A stretch of 64,000 bases of DNA from Mycoplasmataceae bacterium (GTDB lineage Bacteria; Bacillota_I; Bacilli_A; Mycoplasmatales; Mycoplasmoidaceae). A program made the translations under genes and the position numbers. A model generated the notes under the pieces. That model was not told the origin of the DNA. It was given only the letters and a program-made list of their open reading frames with translations, and made no database searches. The stretch spans positions 26,201-90,200 of the forward strand of contig JAITNN010000018.1 of assembly GCA_031290395.1 (NCBI GenBank). The letters run 5' to 3'. Position 1 is the stretch's first letter. Each line of letters starts with the position of its first letter. Shown here one piece after another: positions 45,201-54,643 of the stretch.

Positions 45201-46605
45201 AAGGTAATGGTTTGGTAATACTAACAAATCAGTCCACTTTATCAATAATGACATTGTTGCGAACTTTAATTGCTCCAAATTCTGTAATTTCATCGTATTC
45301 GTTATTTAAACCAGTAGTTTCTATATCAAACACAACATATTCACCATTAGTAAATTCTTGTGATTTTGAGTTTTTAACAATATCAATGCTCTTGTTAATG
45401 ATGTTATATTCAACACCATAACAAATCTTTTGTGCATTAGTTTTACCTTCCATCATTAAGGTAGGATAAGCATGAACGTTGTATCGGTCCGCTATCCCAA
45501 TTGCTGGTCACCCATAATCTTTGCTTCTTTTTATTAATTTTTCAGGAGCAATCATACCATCTTGTGTCGACATATTAGTATGAGCCAATAACTCAATACG
45601 GTGCTTTTCTGACTCATCAGTACGAACAAATTGTTTTGGTGCTCCATCAAGTTTCGTGATGAAATTAGAACCGCCCTGAACTTCATTATTTGTATATTTA
45701 TTTTGTTCAATTTTTATTCTTGACTTAATTCAATCGCCAACTTTAAATGAATTTAAAAATGCTAGTGGTAAATTGGTATCTGTTCCTCAAGCTACTGAGG
45801 CTTTTTTCACACCAGCAAATGCTGTAACCACAAAAGCATCATCATAATCAGTAATATAGAAAGTAAATTTTTGAGCACCCATTCTTAGTGAATCAATCTT
45901 AACTTTAAAAATCTCTCCGGTAACAATGACATAATTTTCATCACCGCCATAAACAATTTCGCCTAATTTTAATGTTGGACATTTAAATTTAGCTAAAGCT
46001 GAACTATTATATTTATTAACTTTTGCTAATTGTGCTTTCTCAGAATCAAAAGCTATCCGAGAGTTTTGTAATTGTTCTTCTCTAACCTTCTTGAGTGCTT
46101 CCATTTCTTGATGATTCTTATTAAATTCATAGTCAAAACCAGTGATAAAGAAATTAATACGCTTAAAGAAACCTATAATTTCTTCTTCAATTGATTTAAA
46201 CTCGTGTAGTTCAGATTTATTATCATAAGTAATGATTGCTAGACCAGAATCGGCAATGGAAAAAGCTTGACGATCAATTAAGTTTTTTACCAAGATGTTA
46301 TTGATATTGTGTACTTCCAAATAGAATTTAATGTAATTTGTAAAAATATCTTCATCTACGACTAATGGAGCACCAGCAAAAAAAATATTTAACTTGTCTT
46401 CAGATTTTTGAATATTTTTGTACAAAGTTTTAAATAGTTCAATTGGAATAGCTGATTTTAAGTGTATATATAATGTTGTTTGTAATGGAGCATCCAACTT
46501 ACCTGTTGGTAGTTTTATGGAAAATGTAGCATATTTGGACAACTCATGATATTGCGGTTCGGTCATTAAATTTACACGAATAAAAAATGTTTTAAACTTG
46601 TCCAT
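42223..46605 (-). CDS. polC: DNA polymerase III PolC-type alpha subunit
   Basis: A 1460-residue replicative polymerase, in one frame over many UGA-Trp codons. In order: an N-terminal OB/tRNA-anticodon-like domain (ending near [14 protein letters not shown]), PHP segments ([17 protein letters not shown]), a DEDD 3'-5' exonuclease ([18 protein letters not shown], about residue 425, and [15 protein letters not shown]), the second PHP half ([12 protein letters not shown]), a Cys4 zinc site (CNACKHVDF then CPICGKPM), the palm ([13 protein letters not shown]), and a C-terminal HhH ([15 protein letters not shown]). Length is normal for PolC. It follows rseP, as in other Firmicutes, with proS missing in between. 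Confidence 0.97.
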
Positions 46606-46644
46606 AAGTTGTTTTATTATAGTGAAAAAAATACTAACAAATTA

Positions 46645-47445
46645 TTAGTTAATAATATCGCAAACAATCCCTGAAATAAAGATCCAAAGCATAAGAATTA
46701 AGCCAATAATTGTCAAGGCGTTCTCTAACTTCTCATTTATTGGTTTATGATGAAATTGACGGTAGGTTTTACCAACAACCTTCCACCCATCTAATGGCGG
46801 GAATGGTATTAAGTTAAAAATAAAAGTAATTAAGTTCATCATTAAGAGAGAAAGTAACATTGACAATCACCAAAGGTTGCCATTGGCAATCGTTCCGATT
46901 TGACCAAAGATGTCACCATTACCAATAAAAATCATATCCCTACCAATTGCTTCAAAAGATAATGCTAATGATACAAATGGATTGAAAAAGTTGCCTGTTT
47001 CTAAATGAACTAATGGTAACACTATCCCACATAATAAGCCAAAGAAAACTAAATTGAATAAAACACCGCCGAACATGATAAACATATATTTTCATGTCTT
47101 AACTTCTTCTAATAAGAATGTACCTTTAGGCTTTTTTTGCATCATAAATTTATAGTTCTTATCTTTTTTTTCAGAGGCATATACTTCTCGCAGTTGAACG
47201 GAATCCATCATTACGTATGCCATTAGCGGTATTAAACGTAACGATATCCTTGTACCTCTTTTATTATTTTTGGAAAATAGCCTTGGTCCAATACCAATTG
47301 AAAACTCTTTCACATTGACTTTAAATATTCTTGCAAAGGTATAATGGCCTAATTCGTGAATCGTTAAAGTAATTAACAACATAACAATTGTTAATACATA
47401 AAGTAGAACGATCATTCATGGATTTGACGCGCCAAGTTTAAGCAT
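46645..47445 (-). CDS. RseP/SpoIVFB-type site-2 protease (M50), short form
   Basis: A 266-residue polytopic membrane zinc protease. LTLTIHELGHYTFARIF holds the HExxH motif (about residue 30), and FNLIPFPPLDGWKVVG is the second motif with the third ligand Asp. IGIGPRLFS is also a family trait. At 266 residues it has little or no PDZ domain, unlike full RseP (about 420). It cuts substrates within the membrane. ATG 47445 has AGGAA before it and overlaps the dxr end by eight bases. An internal ATG at 47415 is a less likely start. Confidence 0.88.
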
Positions 47446-48499
47446 AAGTTCCTATATATAATCGCACATTTTTATCAATTTCGTACACATCATGTATTGT
47501 TTTAATGGTGCTTATACCAAAATGGGTAATTGCTTTGGCAATTAATAAAGTAATATCTGTAAATTTGATTTTACTTTGTTTAAATAAATTTATAGCCTCT
47601 TCGTTAGCAGCATTAATAATTATTGGTAATGAACTATTTGAATTTTTAATACATTGATATGCTCACTTGATGGGTAATCATTTATTTTGATCAATTGGTT
47701 CAAGAATAAACCTATTGATTAATGGTTTTACATAAGGTTGTTTATGTTTAAACTTCGTAATGGCTTGATAGATGGGTAGGTGCATATCAGGTTTACTAGC
47801 AAACATAATTTTTTTATTCTTGTATTCCACAATGGCATGGATGAATGATTGTGGATGGTAAAGTGGCACAATTTTAGTCGTGTGAAAATACCAATAAGCC
47901 TCAATAATTTCAAAGCATTTGTTAATCAAAGTGGCAGAATCAATAGAAATTTTACCGCCCATTTTTCAAGTGGGGTGGTTGGTAGCTTGAGCATAAGTCA
48001 CATTTTTTAATTGAACACTATCCATTTGATAAAATGGTCCACCGCTAGCTGTAATATAAAGTTTTTGAAATTTATCATTCGGATGTTGTTTCAGAATTTG
48101 ATAAATTGATGTATGTTCACTATCAATTGGATAAATGCTAACATGATTTTGTTTAGCTATTTTCATGACAAATTGCCCAGCCACAACTAGTGATTCTTTG
48201 TTAGCTAAACAAAGTGTTTTGCAATATTGAATTGACAACAATGTAGCTTCTAGTCCAGCAAACCCAACGATTGCATTAACAATAATATCTGGTTTACTTT
48301 TAACAATTAATTCTTTGTAGCTTGCAACATTTGATATTTTTCTATTAATTGGGCTAAATTTAAAATTAGTTTTTATTTTGGAAGCAATAATGTTATTACT
48401 ATAAAAACTTATACCACAAAGTCGGTATTTTAATTTTTTGATAATATCAATGGTTTGCTTGCCAATACTACCTGTTGCGCCTAAAACTAATACATTCAT
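47438..48499 (-). CDS. dxr: 1-deoxy-D-xylulose-5-phosphate reductoisomerase
   Basis: A 353-residue enzyme of the MEP pathway. VLGATGSIGKQTIDIIKK (NADPH site), VNAIVGFAGLEATLLSIQ, LANKESLVVAG, PIDSEHTSIYQIL (metal and substrate), ITASGGPFYQM, and a HPTWKMGGKISIDSATLIN-like segment are all present. It makes MEP from DXP. It is a little shorter than usual (about 380-400), mainly at the C-terminal domain. It is coupled to cdsA (TAATG) and rseP (overlap). Most Mollicutes lack the pathway. No other MEP gene is in this window. Confidence 0.93.
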
Positions 48500-49674
48500 T
48501 ATTGTTCAATAAAATTTGGAAACACCGTTGACGGTTCATTATTGTATATAGCTGTGAACAAAGCAATGCCTAGCATGATGATCCCAAAAGTAAATACTAC
48601 TAATAAGAAAGCATCCATCCGATCTAAAAATCCACCATGACCTGGTAATGCATTGGAAAAATCTTTAATATTGTTACGACGTTTCAATAAACTAAATAAC
48701 AAATCACCAAAAATAGTAGCTATAACTAAAACAATCGCAACAATTGATATTGCTAACCATCAAATCCATTGATTAGGCGCTCCTCAACACCATTCATCAA
48801 TACTAAGAAATTGAATACCAAAGAATTGCACGGCAGCATTTGTGCTAGTTAATTGGGTAGGATCATGATTAACTAAACCAAACAAAAATACAAATAAAAC
48901 AACTAATGCTGCCCCAGCAATACCACCGATGATGGCACCTTCTCAACTTTTCTTAGGGCTAATAATTGGTGCCATTTTGTGTTTACCAAATAAGACACCG
49001 CTAAAATAAGCCATTATGTCACATCCACACACTGCTAATAGCAAAAGAATAAGAGTGGTTCAACTACGAATTATGCTTAAATAGTAAATTGATCCAAAAG
49101 CAATGGCAATGCCCACAGCGATAATTGGGAACATAATTTTGTTAAATCTCGTTGGCCTTTTGGAATATTTCATTAAATGAATAAATACAAATAAGAAAAT
49201 AACGACCAAAATAGTACCAACGATAAAAAAGAAAATCAATCACCATCAATTTGATGACAATCCCGCCAAGCCATTTTCCCATAAAAAAGTCGTTGGAAAA
49301 TAGTGAGGAAGCATTCAAATTAATGTTGGAATCAATTGAATTAACAATAAACCAAAGGTAATAGTACCAATAATTTTCTTGTTACCAGTTCCAATGAAAC
49401 AATTTTCAATCTCTTTTGCAATGAAATAAGCAAAACACGATAAAATTGCGATCGCTAACAGTGCACAGGCAAATGAAACATATTGATGTGCAGACTCAGG
49501 AATTCACCAAACTCAACCATCCTTAATTGAAGTGCCACTAGTTTCATCACTAAATGCAAATAAAGTAATAACGATCGCACCAAAAACCGCCATTAAAATG
49601 CCCGTCTTCACACGAACGCCCATGGATGTCTTCAATTCTTTATCGATTTTGTTAACTTTAATTAATTTTTCCAA
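48499..49674 (-). CDS. cdsA: Phosphatidate cytidylyltransferase
   Basis: A 391-residue polytopic membrane protein with many UGA-Trp codons. ISPKKSWEGAIIGGIAG and the CDS signature LKRRNNIKDFSNALPGHGGFLDRMD (quoted in parts: KRRNNIKDFS, PGHGGFLDR) lie near the C terminus. It makes CDP-diacylglycerol from phosphatidate. I took TTG 49674 as start because AGGGG lies about eight bases before it. It overlaps the uppS end by 17 bases. An ATG at 49623 is the alternative. Confidence 0.92.
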
Positions 49675-50344
49675 AGCGACGTCCCCTATTAGAAAATTCT
49701 ATTAGATTTTTATGAAATATTTTCCCATTATATGCCGGCCAAAGTGCCGATGTAAAAATGATTTCTGCATATGCACTTTGTCATAACAAAAAATTACTAA
49801 TACGTTTTTCGTTGCCTGTACGAATTAATAGATCAACTGGTGGTAAATCTTTAGTTAGTAATAACCTATTAAAATCTTCTATTGTTTTGCATTTTTTTGC
49901 ATTTCTAGCTGCTTGCAAAATATCTTGCATGCCACCATAATTAAAACAAATATTAAGAATAAGTTTTTTGTTATGTTTTGTAGCTGCTTGCACAAGCAAT
50001 ATACTCTCTAATAGTTTTGATGATAATTTATCTCGCAGCCCAGTCCAACGAAGCTGAACGCTACGCTTATTAAGTTTATCAATTGTTTTACTATTCAAAG
50101 TGTTTTGAAAAAGTTTCATCAGAAAGACGACTTCAGACTTAGGGCGATTTCGGTTTTCACAGCTAAAGGCAAACAATGATAAAACTTGAACTCTTTCTTG
50201 AATAGCAGCATCAACAATTTTACCAATATTTTCTGCCCCCATTTTGTGACCAAAAATTCGGAGTTTATTTTTAGTTTGTGCTCATCGTCCGTTGCCGTCC
50301 ATAATTATGGCAACATGTTTTGGAACTTTATTTATTGAAATCAT
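49658..50344 (-). CDS. uppS: Undecaprenyl (polyprenyl) diphosphate synthase
   Basis: A 228-residue cis-prenyltransferase. VAIIMDGNGRWAQ (catalytic Asp), LFAFSCENRNRPKSEV, LNICFNYGG, PPVDLLIRTGNEKRISNFLL and the C-terminal EIIFTSALWPAYN plus NRGRRFG are conserved. It elongates isoprenoid diphosphates in cis. In a wall-less cell the lipid carrier may serve glycan transfer. It is coupled with frr (TAATG) and overlaps cdsA. With dxr next door it points to home-made isoprenoids. Confidence 0.94.
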
Positions 50345-50898
50345 TAGATTTTCATTAGCTCTTGTTCTTTATGGTTAAAAGTATCTTCTAACTTATTGTT
50401 ATATTCTTTAGTGATTTTATTTAATTCTTCTTCAAAGTAACGAATTAAATCTTCACTCACTGTATCTTTTACTTTTTTGTATTGGTCTTGGACTTCTTTA
50501 CGCACATTACGGAGTTTGGTTTTAGCAACTTCTAATATTTCCTTCGCCTTCTTCACGTTTTGCTTACGGTTTTCTTCAGTTTGTGAAGGAAAAATTAAAC
50601 GAATGTTATCAGCATTAACTTGGGGGTTCACATTTAACGGACTTGCAGTTATTGCTTTTGCAATGTCGTGATTCTGTGCACGATCATATGGCTTAATTAA
50701 AATTTGACGAGCATCAACAATTTGCAAGTTGGCAATTTGGTTCAAGCTCATGACTTCACCATATGCCTCTACTTTAACAACGTCAAGAATGTTTAAACTT
50801 ACACGACCGCTACGAATCCGTGCATATTCATCGTTTAACCAGTCAATCACAATACTAGCTTCTAATTCAAATTCTTCTTTTAATGTGTTTCATTCCAT
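50344..50898 (-). CDS. frr: Ribosome recycling factor
   Basis: A 184-residue protein. RIRSGRVSLNILDVVKVEAYG, LNQIANLQIVDARQILIKPYD, ITASPLNVNPQVN and RLIFPSQTEENRKQNVKKAK are the RRF pattern. It splits post-termination ribosomes with EF-G. ATG 50898 (MEWNTLKEEF) has AGGAAA before it. It overlaps the small DUF4177-like gene. Confidence 0.96.
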
Positions 50899-51089
50899 AC
50901 TTTTTTTCCTGCTTTCTTTTTAAAGACTAACTCCCAATAGCCACCATTAAAGATTAATCCAAAAATATTTTTTCTTATTTCTTTGCTGACTAATTCTCAG
51001 CCTTCTTGCTTTTTATTTTCAATCTCTTGAAAAATTGCACCATCGCCTAATTTTCGATCAATCCTTACCGTAATAAATATATTTGACAT
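50880..51089 (-). CDS. Small DUF4177-like protein
   Basis: A 69-residue protein, MSNIFITVRIDRKLGDGAIF, with the pattern QEIENKKQEGWELVSKE then YWELVFKKK. The GWELV motif followed by a final strand is the mark of DUF4177-type proteins, of unknown function. It starts two bases after the pyrH stop and ends inside frr, so it is translated with them. One internal UGA-Trp hides it in standard-code scans. Confidence 0.65.
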
Positions 51090-51090
51090 T

Positions 51091-51807
51091 TTAATTCTCC
51101 ACGATGGTTGTTGGTATTTTTTTACCTAAAGCATCCACAATTGCATTTTTACGTTCCATGTTAAATACTAACAATTTGATTTTGTGTGTCTGACACATTC
51201 TAAGGGCACTTAAATCCATAACTTTTAGTTTCTTGGAAAGAGCCTCCTTAAATGTTAAAATGTTGTAACGAAGGGCTTTCTTGTTCTTCTTAGGGTCATC
51301 TGAATAAACACCATCCACGCCATCTTTACCCATGAGAATTCATTTAGCGTCTAGTTCAATTGCATCTTTAGAAGCACCAGTATCTGTACTAAAAAATGGT
51401 TTACCTGTACCACCAGCTAAAATAATTACCTTGTGGTTTAGCATTGCTTTCTTTGTATTGACTTTATTGTAAGTAGTAACTGCGTTTGGACACGGTAATA
51501 ATGAATGTACTTCCGCTGGCACACCATTTTTAATCAATACTTCTTTTAAAGCAATGGAATTAATAATGGTGGCGATCATCCCCATATAGTGAGCTTGTTC
51601 TTCACGATATAGTTTATGGTCGCTTGTACCACCTCTTCAAATGTTTCCACCACCAATGACAATACCAATGTCATAAGTTTTATAAATTTGTTTAATTTGT
51701 CGACTAAGATCTCGTAGCTTTGCTGATGATAATATGTTGTTATCTACTTTATCTTTTAAAGCAGCGCCAGATATTTTTAAAATAATACGTTCTTTATTTT
51801 GAGGCAT
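51091..51807 (-). CDS. pyrH: Uridylate kinase
   Basis: A 238-residue amino-acid-kinase-fold enzyme. RIILKISGAALKD, IGIVIGGGNIWRG, DHKLYREEQAHYMGMIATII, VIILAGGTGKPFFSTDTGAS and GVDGVYSDDPKKN are the UMP kinase motifs. It makes UDP. The start overlaps the tsf stop (TAATG). The usual IGG(L)GKP is GGTGKPFF, as in the family. Confidence 0.96.
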
Positions 51808-52688
51808 TAGTTTTGACCCATTTGTGCAGCAACTTCTGCAGCAAAATCAACTTGTTTCTTTTCAATGCCTTCGCCAACTTCATAACGAATATATTTAATT
51901 ATGGTGGATTTATTATCTTTTAGATAAGCATCGATGGTTTTTGTAGGATCTTTAAAAAATGGTTGATCTAACAAACATACTTCAGCTAACATTTTTTTAA
52001 CACGTCCCCTTACAATCATTTCAGCTTTATCTGCAGGTTTACCTTCAGCAATCGTTTGTTCTTTTAAAATGTTTGTTTCGTTTGCTAACCATTTTTGATC
52101 AACATCTTTTTGACTTAAAAATTTAGGATTCATGGCAGCTGCATGCATCGCAGCATCATGCCCGGCATGCTCAGATGATCCAGCAGTCATTACTAATAAA
52201 ACAGCAATCTTATTGTTGTTATGTACATAGTGTCCAAATACTTCATCATCTTTTTTCGTAACGATTTCGAAACGTCTCACACCTGTCTTTTCACCAATAC
52301 GAGCTGTTAATTCTGTGCAAGCTTCTTCGACTGTAGCGCCAGTAGAAGTCTTAGCTTTTAATGCTTCATCTAAACTTTTAGCATTGGCTTTAAGAACAGC
52401 TTGTGTAATTTCATTAGACAATTGAATAAACTTGTCACTCATCGCTACGAAATCTGTTTGTGAATTAATTTCAATCACTAAAGCTTTGTTACCTTCAATT
52501 AAAATTTTAGAAACACCTTCAGTTGCTACAGCTGATGCTTTTTTAGCAGCTTTAACAATGCCTTTTTCTCGTAACCATTGGGCTGCTTTATCTAAATCAT
52601 CACCGTTTTCTTCCAAAGCTTTTTTCGCATCCATCACTCCAGCTTGAGTCATCTCACGTAGTTTTTTAATTAATTCCATGTTAGCCAT
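51807..52688 (-). CDS. tsf: Elongation factor Ts
   Basis: A 293-residue protein. The N-terminal UBA domain has LREMTQAGVMDAKKALEENG, then NKALVIEINSQTDFVAMSDK (TDFV contacts EF-Tu), and the C-terminal part has EVCLLDQPFFKDP. It recharges EF-Tu with GTP. It is first in its block here: rpsB, which normally precedes tsf, is absent. AGGAT precedes ATG and a TATAAT lies about 40 bases upstream. The 120-base gap beyond it holds no gene. Confidence 0.96.
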   Translation of the reverse strand: MANMELIKKLREMTQAGVMDAKKALEENGDDLDKAAQWLREKGIVKAAKKASAVATEGVSKILIEGNKALVIEINSQTDFVAMSDKFIQLSNEITQAVLKANAKSLDEALKAKTSTGATVEEACTELTARIGEKTGVRRFEIVTKKDDEVFGHYVHNNNKIAVLLVMTAGSSEHAGHDAAMHAAAMNPKFLSQKDVDQKWLANETNILKEQTIAEGKPADKAEMIVRGRVKKMLAEVCLLDQPFFKDPTKTIDAYLKDNKSTIIKYIRYEVGEGIEKKQVDFAAEVAAQMGQN

Positions 52689-52810
52689 AATATATCTATA
52701 TCCTATTTGTATAATTATCGTTAATTATATATTAATAGTGACTATAGAGAAAATGGAATTTTTGCTGCTAGGAGCATACTTTTGTCTAAAAACTAATGAA
52801 CACAATAAAT

Positions 52811-53170
52811 CTAAATCACACATTTCATCTTAAGCAGGTGCCCTCAAATTACATCTCACTTTCTTTTTTGTTTAGGTGTTCAGTCTTTATATTTTGTTCT
52901 TATTACTACTTCGCATATCGATCTTATTAATCTTTTCGGTGTTATTCAAGTTTCTTCGCGTTCGTCATCTACTACGATATGGAGAGCATATTTTTCTATT
53001 GTAAAACCACAGCTATAATTACTTAAACTAATTAGATTAATAATATGTACACCACCAATATCAATACCAGAAGGATGACGACGGCCATCATATTTTATCT
53101 TGGGGTGACTCTGAAGACATCTCTGTCCAACTGATCACTTTGTTCTATTCTTTTGTTTTGCTTTATTCAT
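52811..53170 (-). CDS. Hypothetical protein, third gene of cassette
   Basis: A 119-residue protein rebuilt over five UGA-Trp codons (MNKAKQKNRTKWSVGQRC at the start). It is basic, with a predicted beta-rich centre (IDIGGVHIINLISLSNYSCG) and a Trp/Lys-rich end. No family is recognised. AAGGAATAAATAATT precedes ATG. It starts three bases after the previous gene, so it is read on one mRNA with the two genes before it. Confidence 0.6.
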
Positions 53171-53172
53171 AA

Positions 53173-53484
53173 TTATTTATTCCTTAGAAATAATTCAAAT
53201 TGATATCAAAGTTTTTCTCATTCAAGTTTTTTCTCGTCATTTCAACACTTATAATCCTGATGAAAAGTAACTTCACAAACTCCTCGTATAAAACTATAAA
53301 ATTCAAAAACTGTTCCATCATTCATTTGGCAGCATACACAACCTTCCTTACCTTTGAAATACAACACCAAATGACTATCATCATTCCATGTAAATGAAGG
53401 TTTTCTAATCTCAAATGAACCTAGATCTATTGAAACACGCCCCATGCCGCTTTCTCTATAAGCACTATTATTTTTATTTAGCAT
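53173..53484 (-). CDS. Hypothetical protein, second gene of cassette
   Basis: A 103-residue protein. It has an N-terminal beta-rich part (GRVSIDLGSFEIRKPSF, HLVLYFKGKEGCVCCQ with a CVCC cluster) and ends in a helical W-rich tail (EKKLEWEKLWYQFELF). No family is recognised. It overlaps the previous gene by seven bases. Confidence 0.6.
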
Positions 53485-53870
53485 ATTACCCCTGGTTTAT
53501 TTTCTATCTTTTTACGATACTCTTCTAAATCTAATTCGTTATTTCTTAATAAACTTTCTTTCGCTGCAGGACAAAACCAAAAATCATTTAATGGTGAACA
53601 AAACTTTTGTTCTCTGAATTTCAATTCTCACTCTGCGAGTATGCTTGCTTTTTCTATACATTTTTTACAGGGACAAAAATGTTTGCGATCTTCTAAATTA
53701 ACAATTTGTAAATACATTTTACCCGCATATTCTAAAAAAGCTCTTTTTGATTGGTTTTCAAACATTTTCCCATATTTCGAACATGTGTGAAATCTCCGAT
53801 AGATATATTCCTTCAATAATTTTTCTAAAGTCAACCAACTTTGCTCATTGTATATATCAATTTGTTTCAT
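53478..53870 (-). CDS. Hypothetical Cys-rich protein, first gene of cassette
   Basis: A 130-residue protein. It is helical, with Cys spaced as CPCKKC and later CSPLNDFWFCPAA, which could bind zinc. AAGGAG precedes ATG 53870. It follows the structured leader RNA directly, so the terminator in that leader should decide its expression. No family is recognised. Confidence 0.6.
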
Positions 53871-53895
53871 TATTTATTTCTCCTTTAATGTTTGT

Positions 53896-54045
53896 CACTA
53901 ACCATAAAGAGAATTAAAAAGTTCCATCATAGATGGAACTAGTAAATATTTGCTTACGATCCATCTTGCAAGTTTTACCACCTTACTATCGCAGGTTGGT
54001 GCACGGTTATCGAGCTTGTCTCTACCGTAACTCTTTATGGTTAGT
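53896..54045 (-). promoter_or_regulatory. Structured leader RNA (candidate riboswitch/attenuator)
   Basis: Minus-strand TATAAT at 54049-54054 would start an RNA near 54042. Its first 15 bases (ACTAACCATAAAGAG on the RNA) are perfectly complementary to CTCTTTATGGTTAGT on the RNA (plus-strand 53897-53911) just before the ribosome site of the first cassette gene. Inside lie a TTACG/CGTAA stem, a CCAACCT/AGGTGG hairpin, a CTTGCAAG hairpin and a strong terminator. The layout is that of a cis-regulatory RNA choosing between terminator and read-through. A stretch AACCTGC...AAGGTGGTAAA faintly resembles the SAM-I core, but the 5' part does not fit well. Confidence 0.6.
53916..53939 (-). terminator. 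Rho-independent terminator in the leader
   Basis: GTTCCATC-TAT-GATGGAAC is followed by TTTTT on the minus strand. The eight-pair perfect stem is 45 bases before the first cassette gene. Confidence 0.8.
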
Positions 54046-54125
54046 AGTATTATACAATCAGTTTTACATAATCGGTTTGATTTACAAAAAGTATGAATTT
54101 TTTAATACTTTGTATTATGAGATTT

Positions 54126-54413
54126 CTAAAGTGGTGTAAACATTGATCAATAATTTTGACTACCATAGTACGAATCAAAAATTTTAACAATCTTTTTATC
54201 TTCGTTAATTATGTAAAAATATACAAAAGGATGAATATAAATACCGTAGCATTCACCCAAATCTTTGAATATGTATTTATGCCCCAATGTAGGGAAATAT
54301 TCCAACGATTGAAATATTCTGTTGGTATGTTCAAGAACATTTTTAGATCAGATCTTATTTATCGTTTGGTCTTTAACTTCATCGCTAATTAGAACTTCGT
54401 AAATCTTTTGCAT
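54126..54413 (-). CDS. RelE/ParE-like toxin
   Basis: A 95-residue protein rebuilt over UGA codons, starting MQKIYEVLISDEVKDQTINK. The middle FPTLGHKYIFKDLGECYGIY and the end FVYFYIINEDKKIVKIFDSYYGSQNYW follow the RelE/ParE plan (the last strands and 'I.H.R....y'). It overlaps the upstream small gene by 29 bases, the classic arrangement of a type II antitoxin-toxin pair. The class (ribosome-dependent RNase or gyrase poison) cannot be decided. Confidence 0.7.
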
Positions 54414-54585
54414 GAGCTTTGCTTGGTGTAATAAATTTTGCGCAAGCTTCATCAAAAACTTGTTCTCTAGATGTGAAATTATATTCACCATTTTTGAGTT
54501 TTTTAAAATTAGCTTTCAAATTAACAGCTTGTTCTGGTGTTAGTATTTCTGATACATCAAATGATTGGTCTATTTTCTTTTTCAT
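54385..54585 (-). CDS. Antitoxin of the second toxin-antitoxin pair
   Basis: A 66-residue, charged protein (KKIDQSFDVSEILTPEQAVN, then EYNFTSREQVFDEACAKFIT) without a clear DNA-binding motif visible to me. Size, position before the RelE/ParE-like gene and the 29-base overlap support an antitoxin role. It follows the end of the large coiled-coil gene after 58 bases. Confidence 0.6.
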   Translation of the reverse strand: MKKKIDQSFDVSEILTPEQAVNLKANFKKLKNGEYNFTSREQVFDEACAKFITPSKAHAKDLRSSN

Positions 54586-54643
54586 AACATGTGATTATAT
54601 AACATATTTTATTAGTTCAAATTTGCCCTTTCCTCTATGGATA

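Noticed and set aside
53941..54030. Identification of the leader as a SAM-I riboswitch or T-box
   Set aside because: Only one short core segment (AAGGTGGTAAA) is similar. The kink-turn and the T-box specifier stem are not visible.
53933..54139. Plus-strand ORF of 68 residues
   Set aside because: It overlaps the structured minus-strand leader and has no ribosome site. The pairing and terminator explain the region better.
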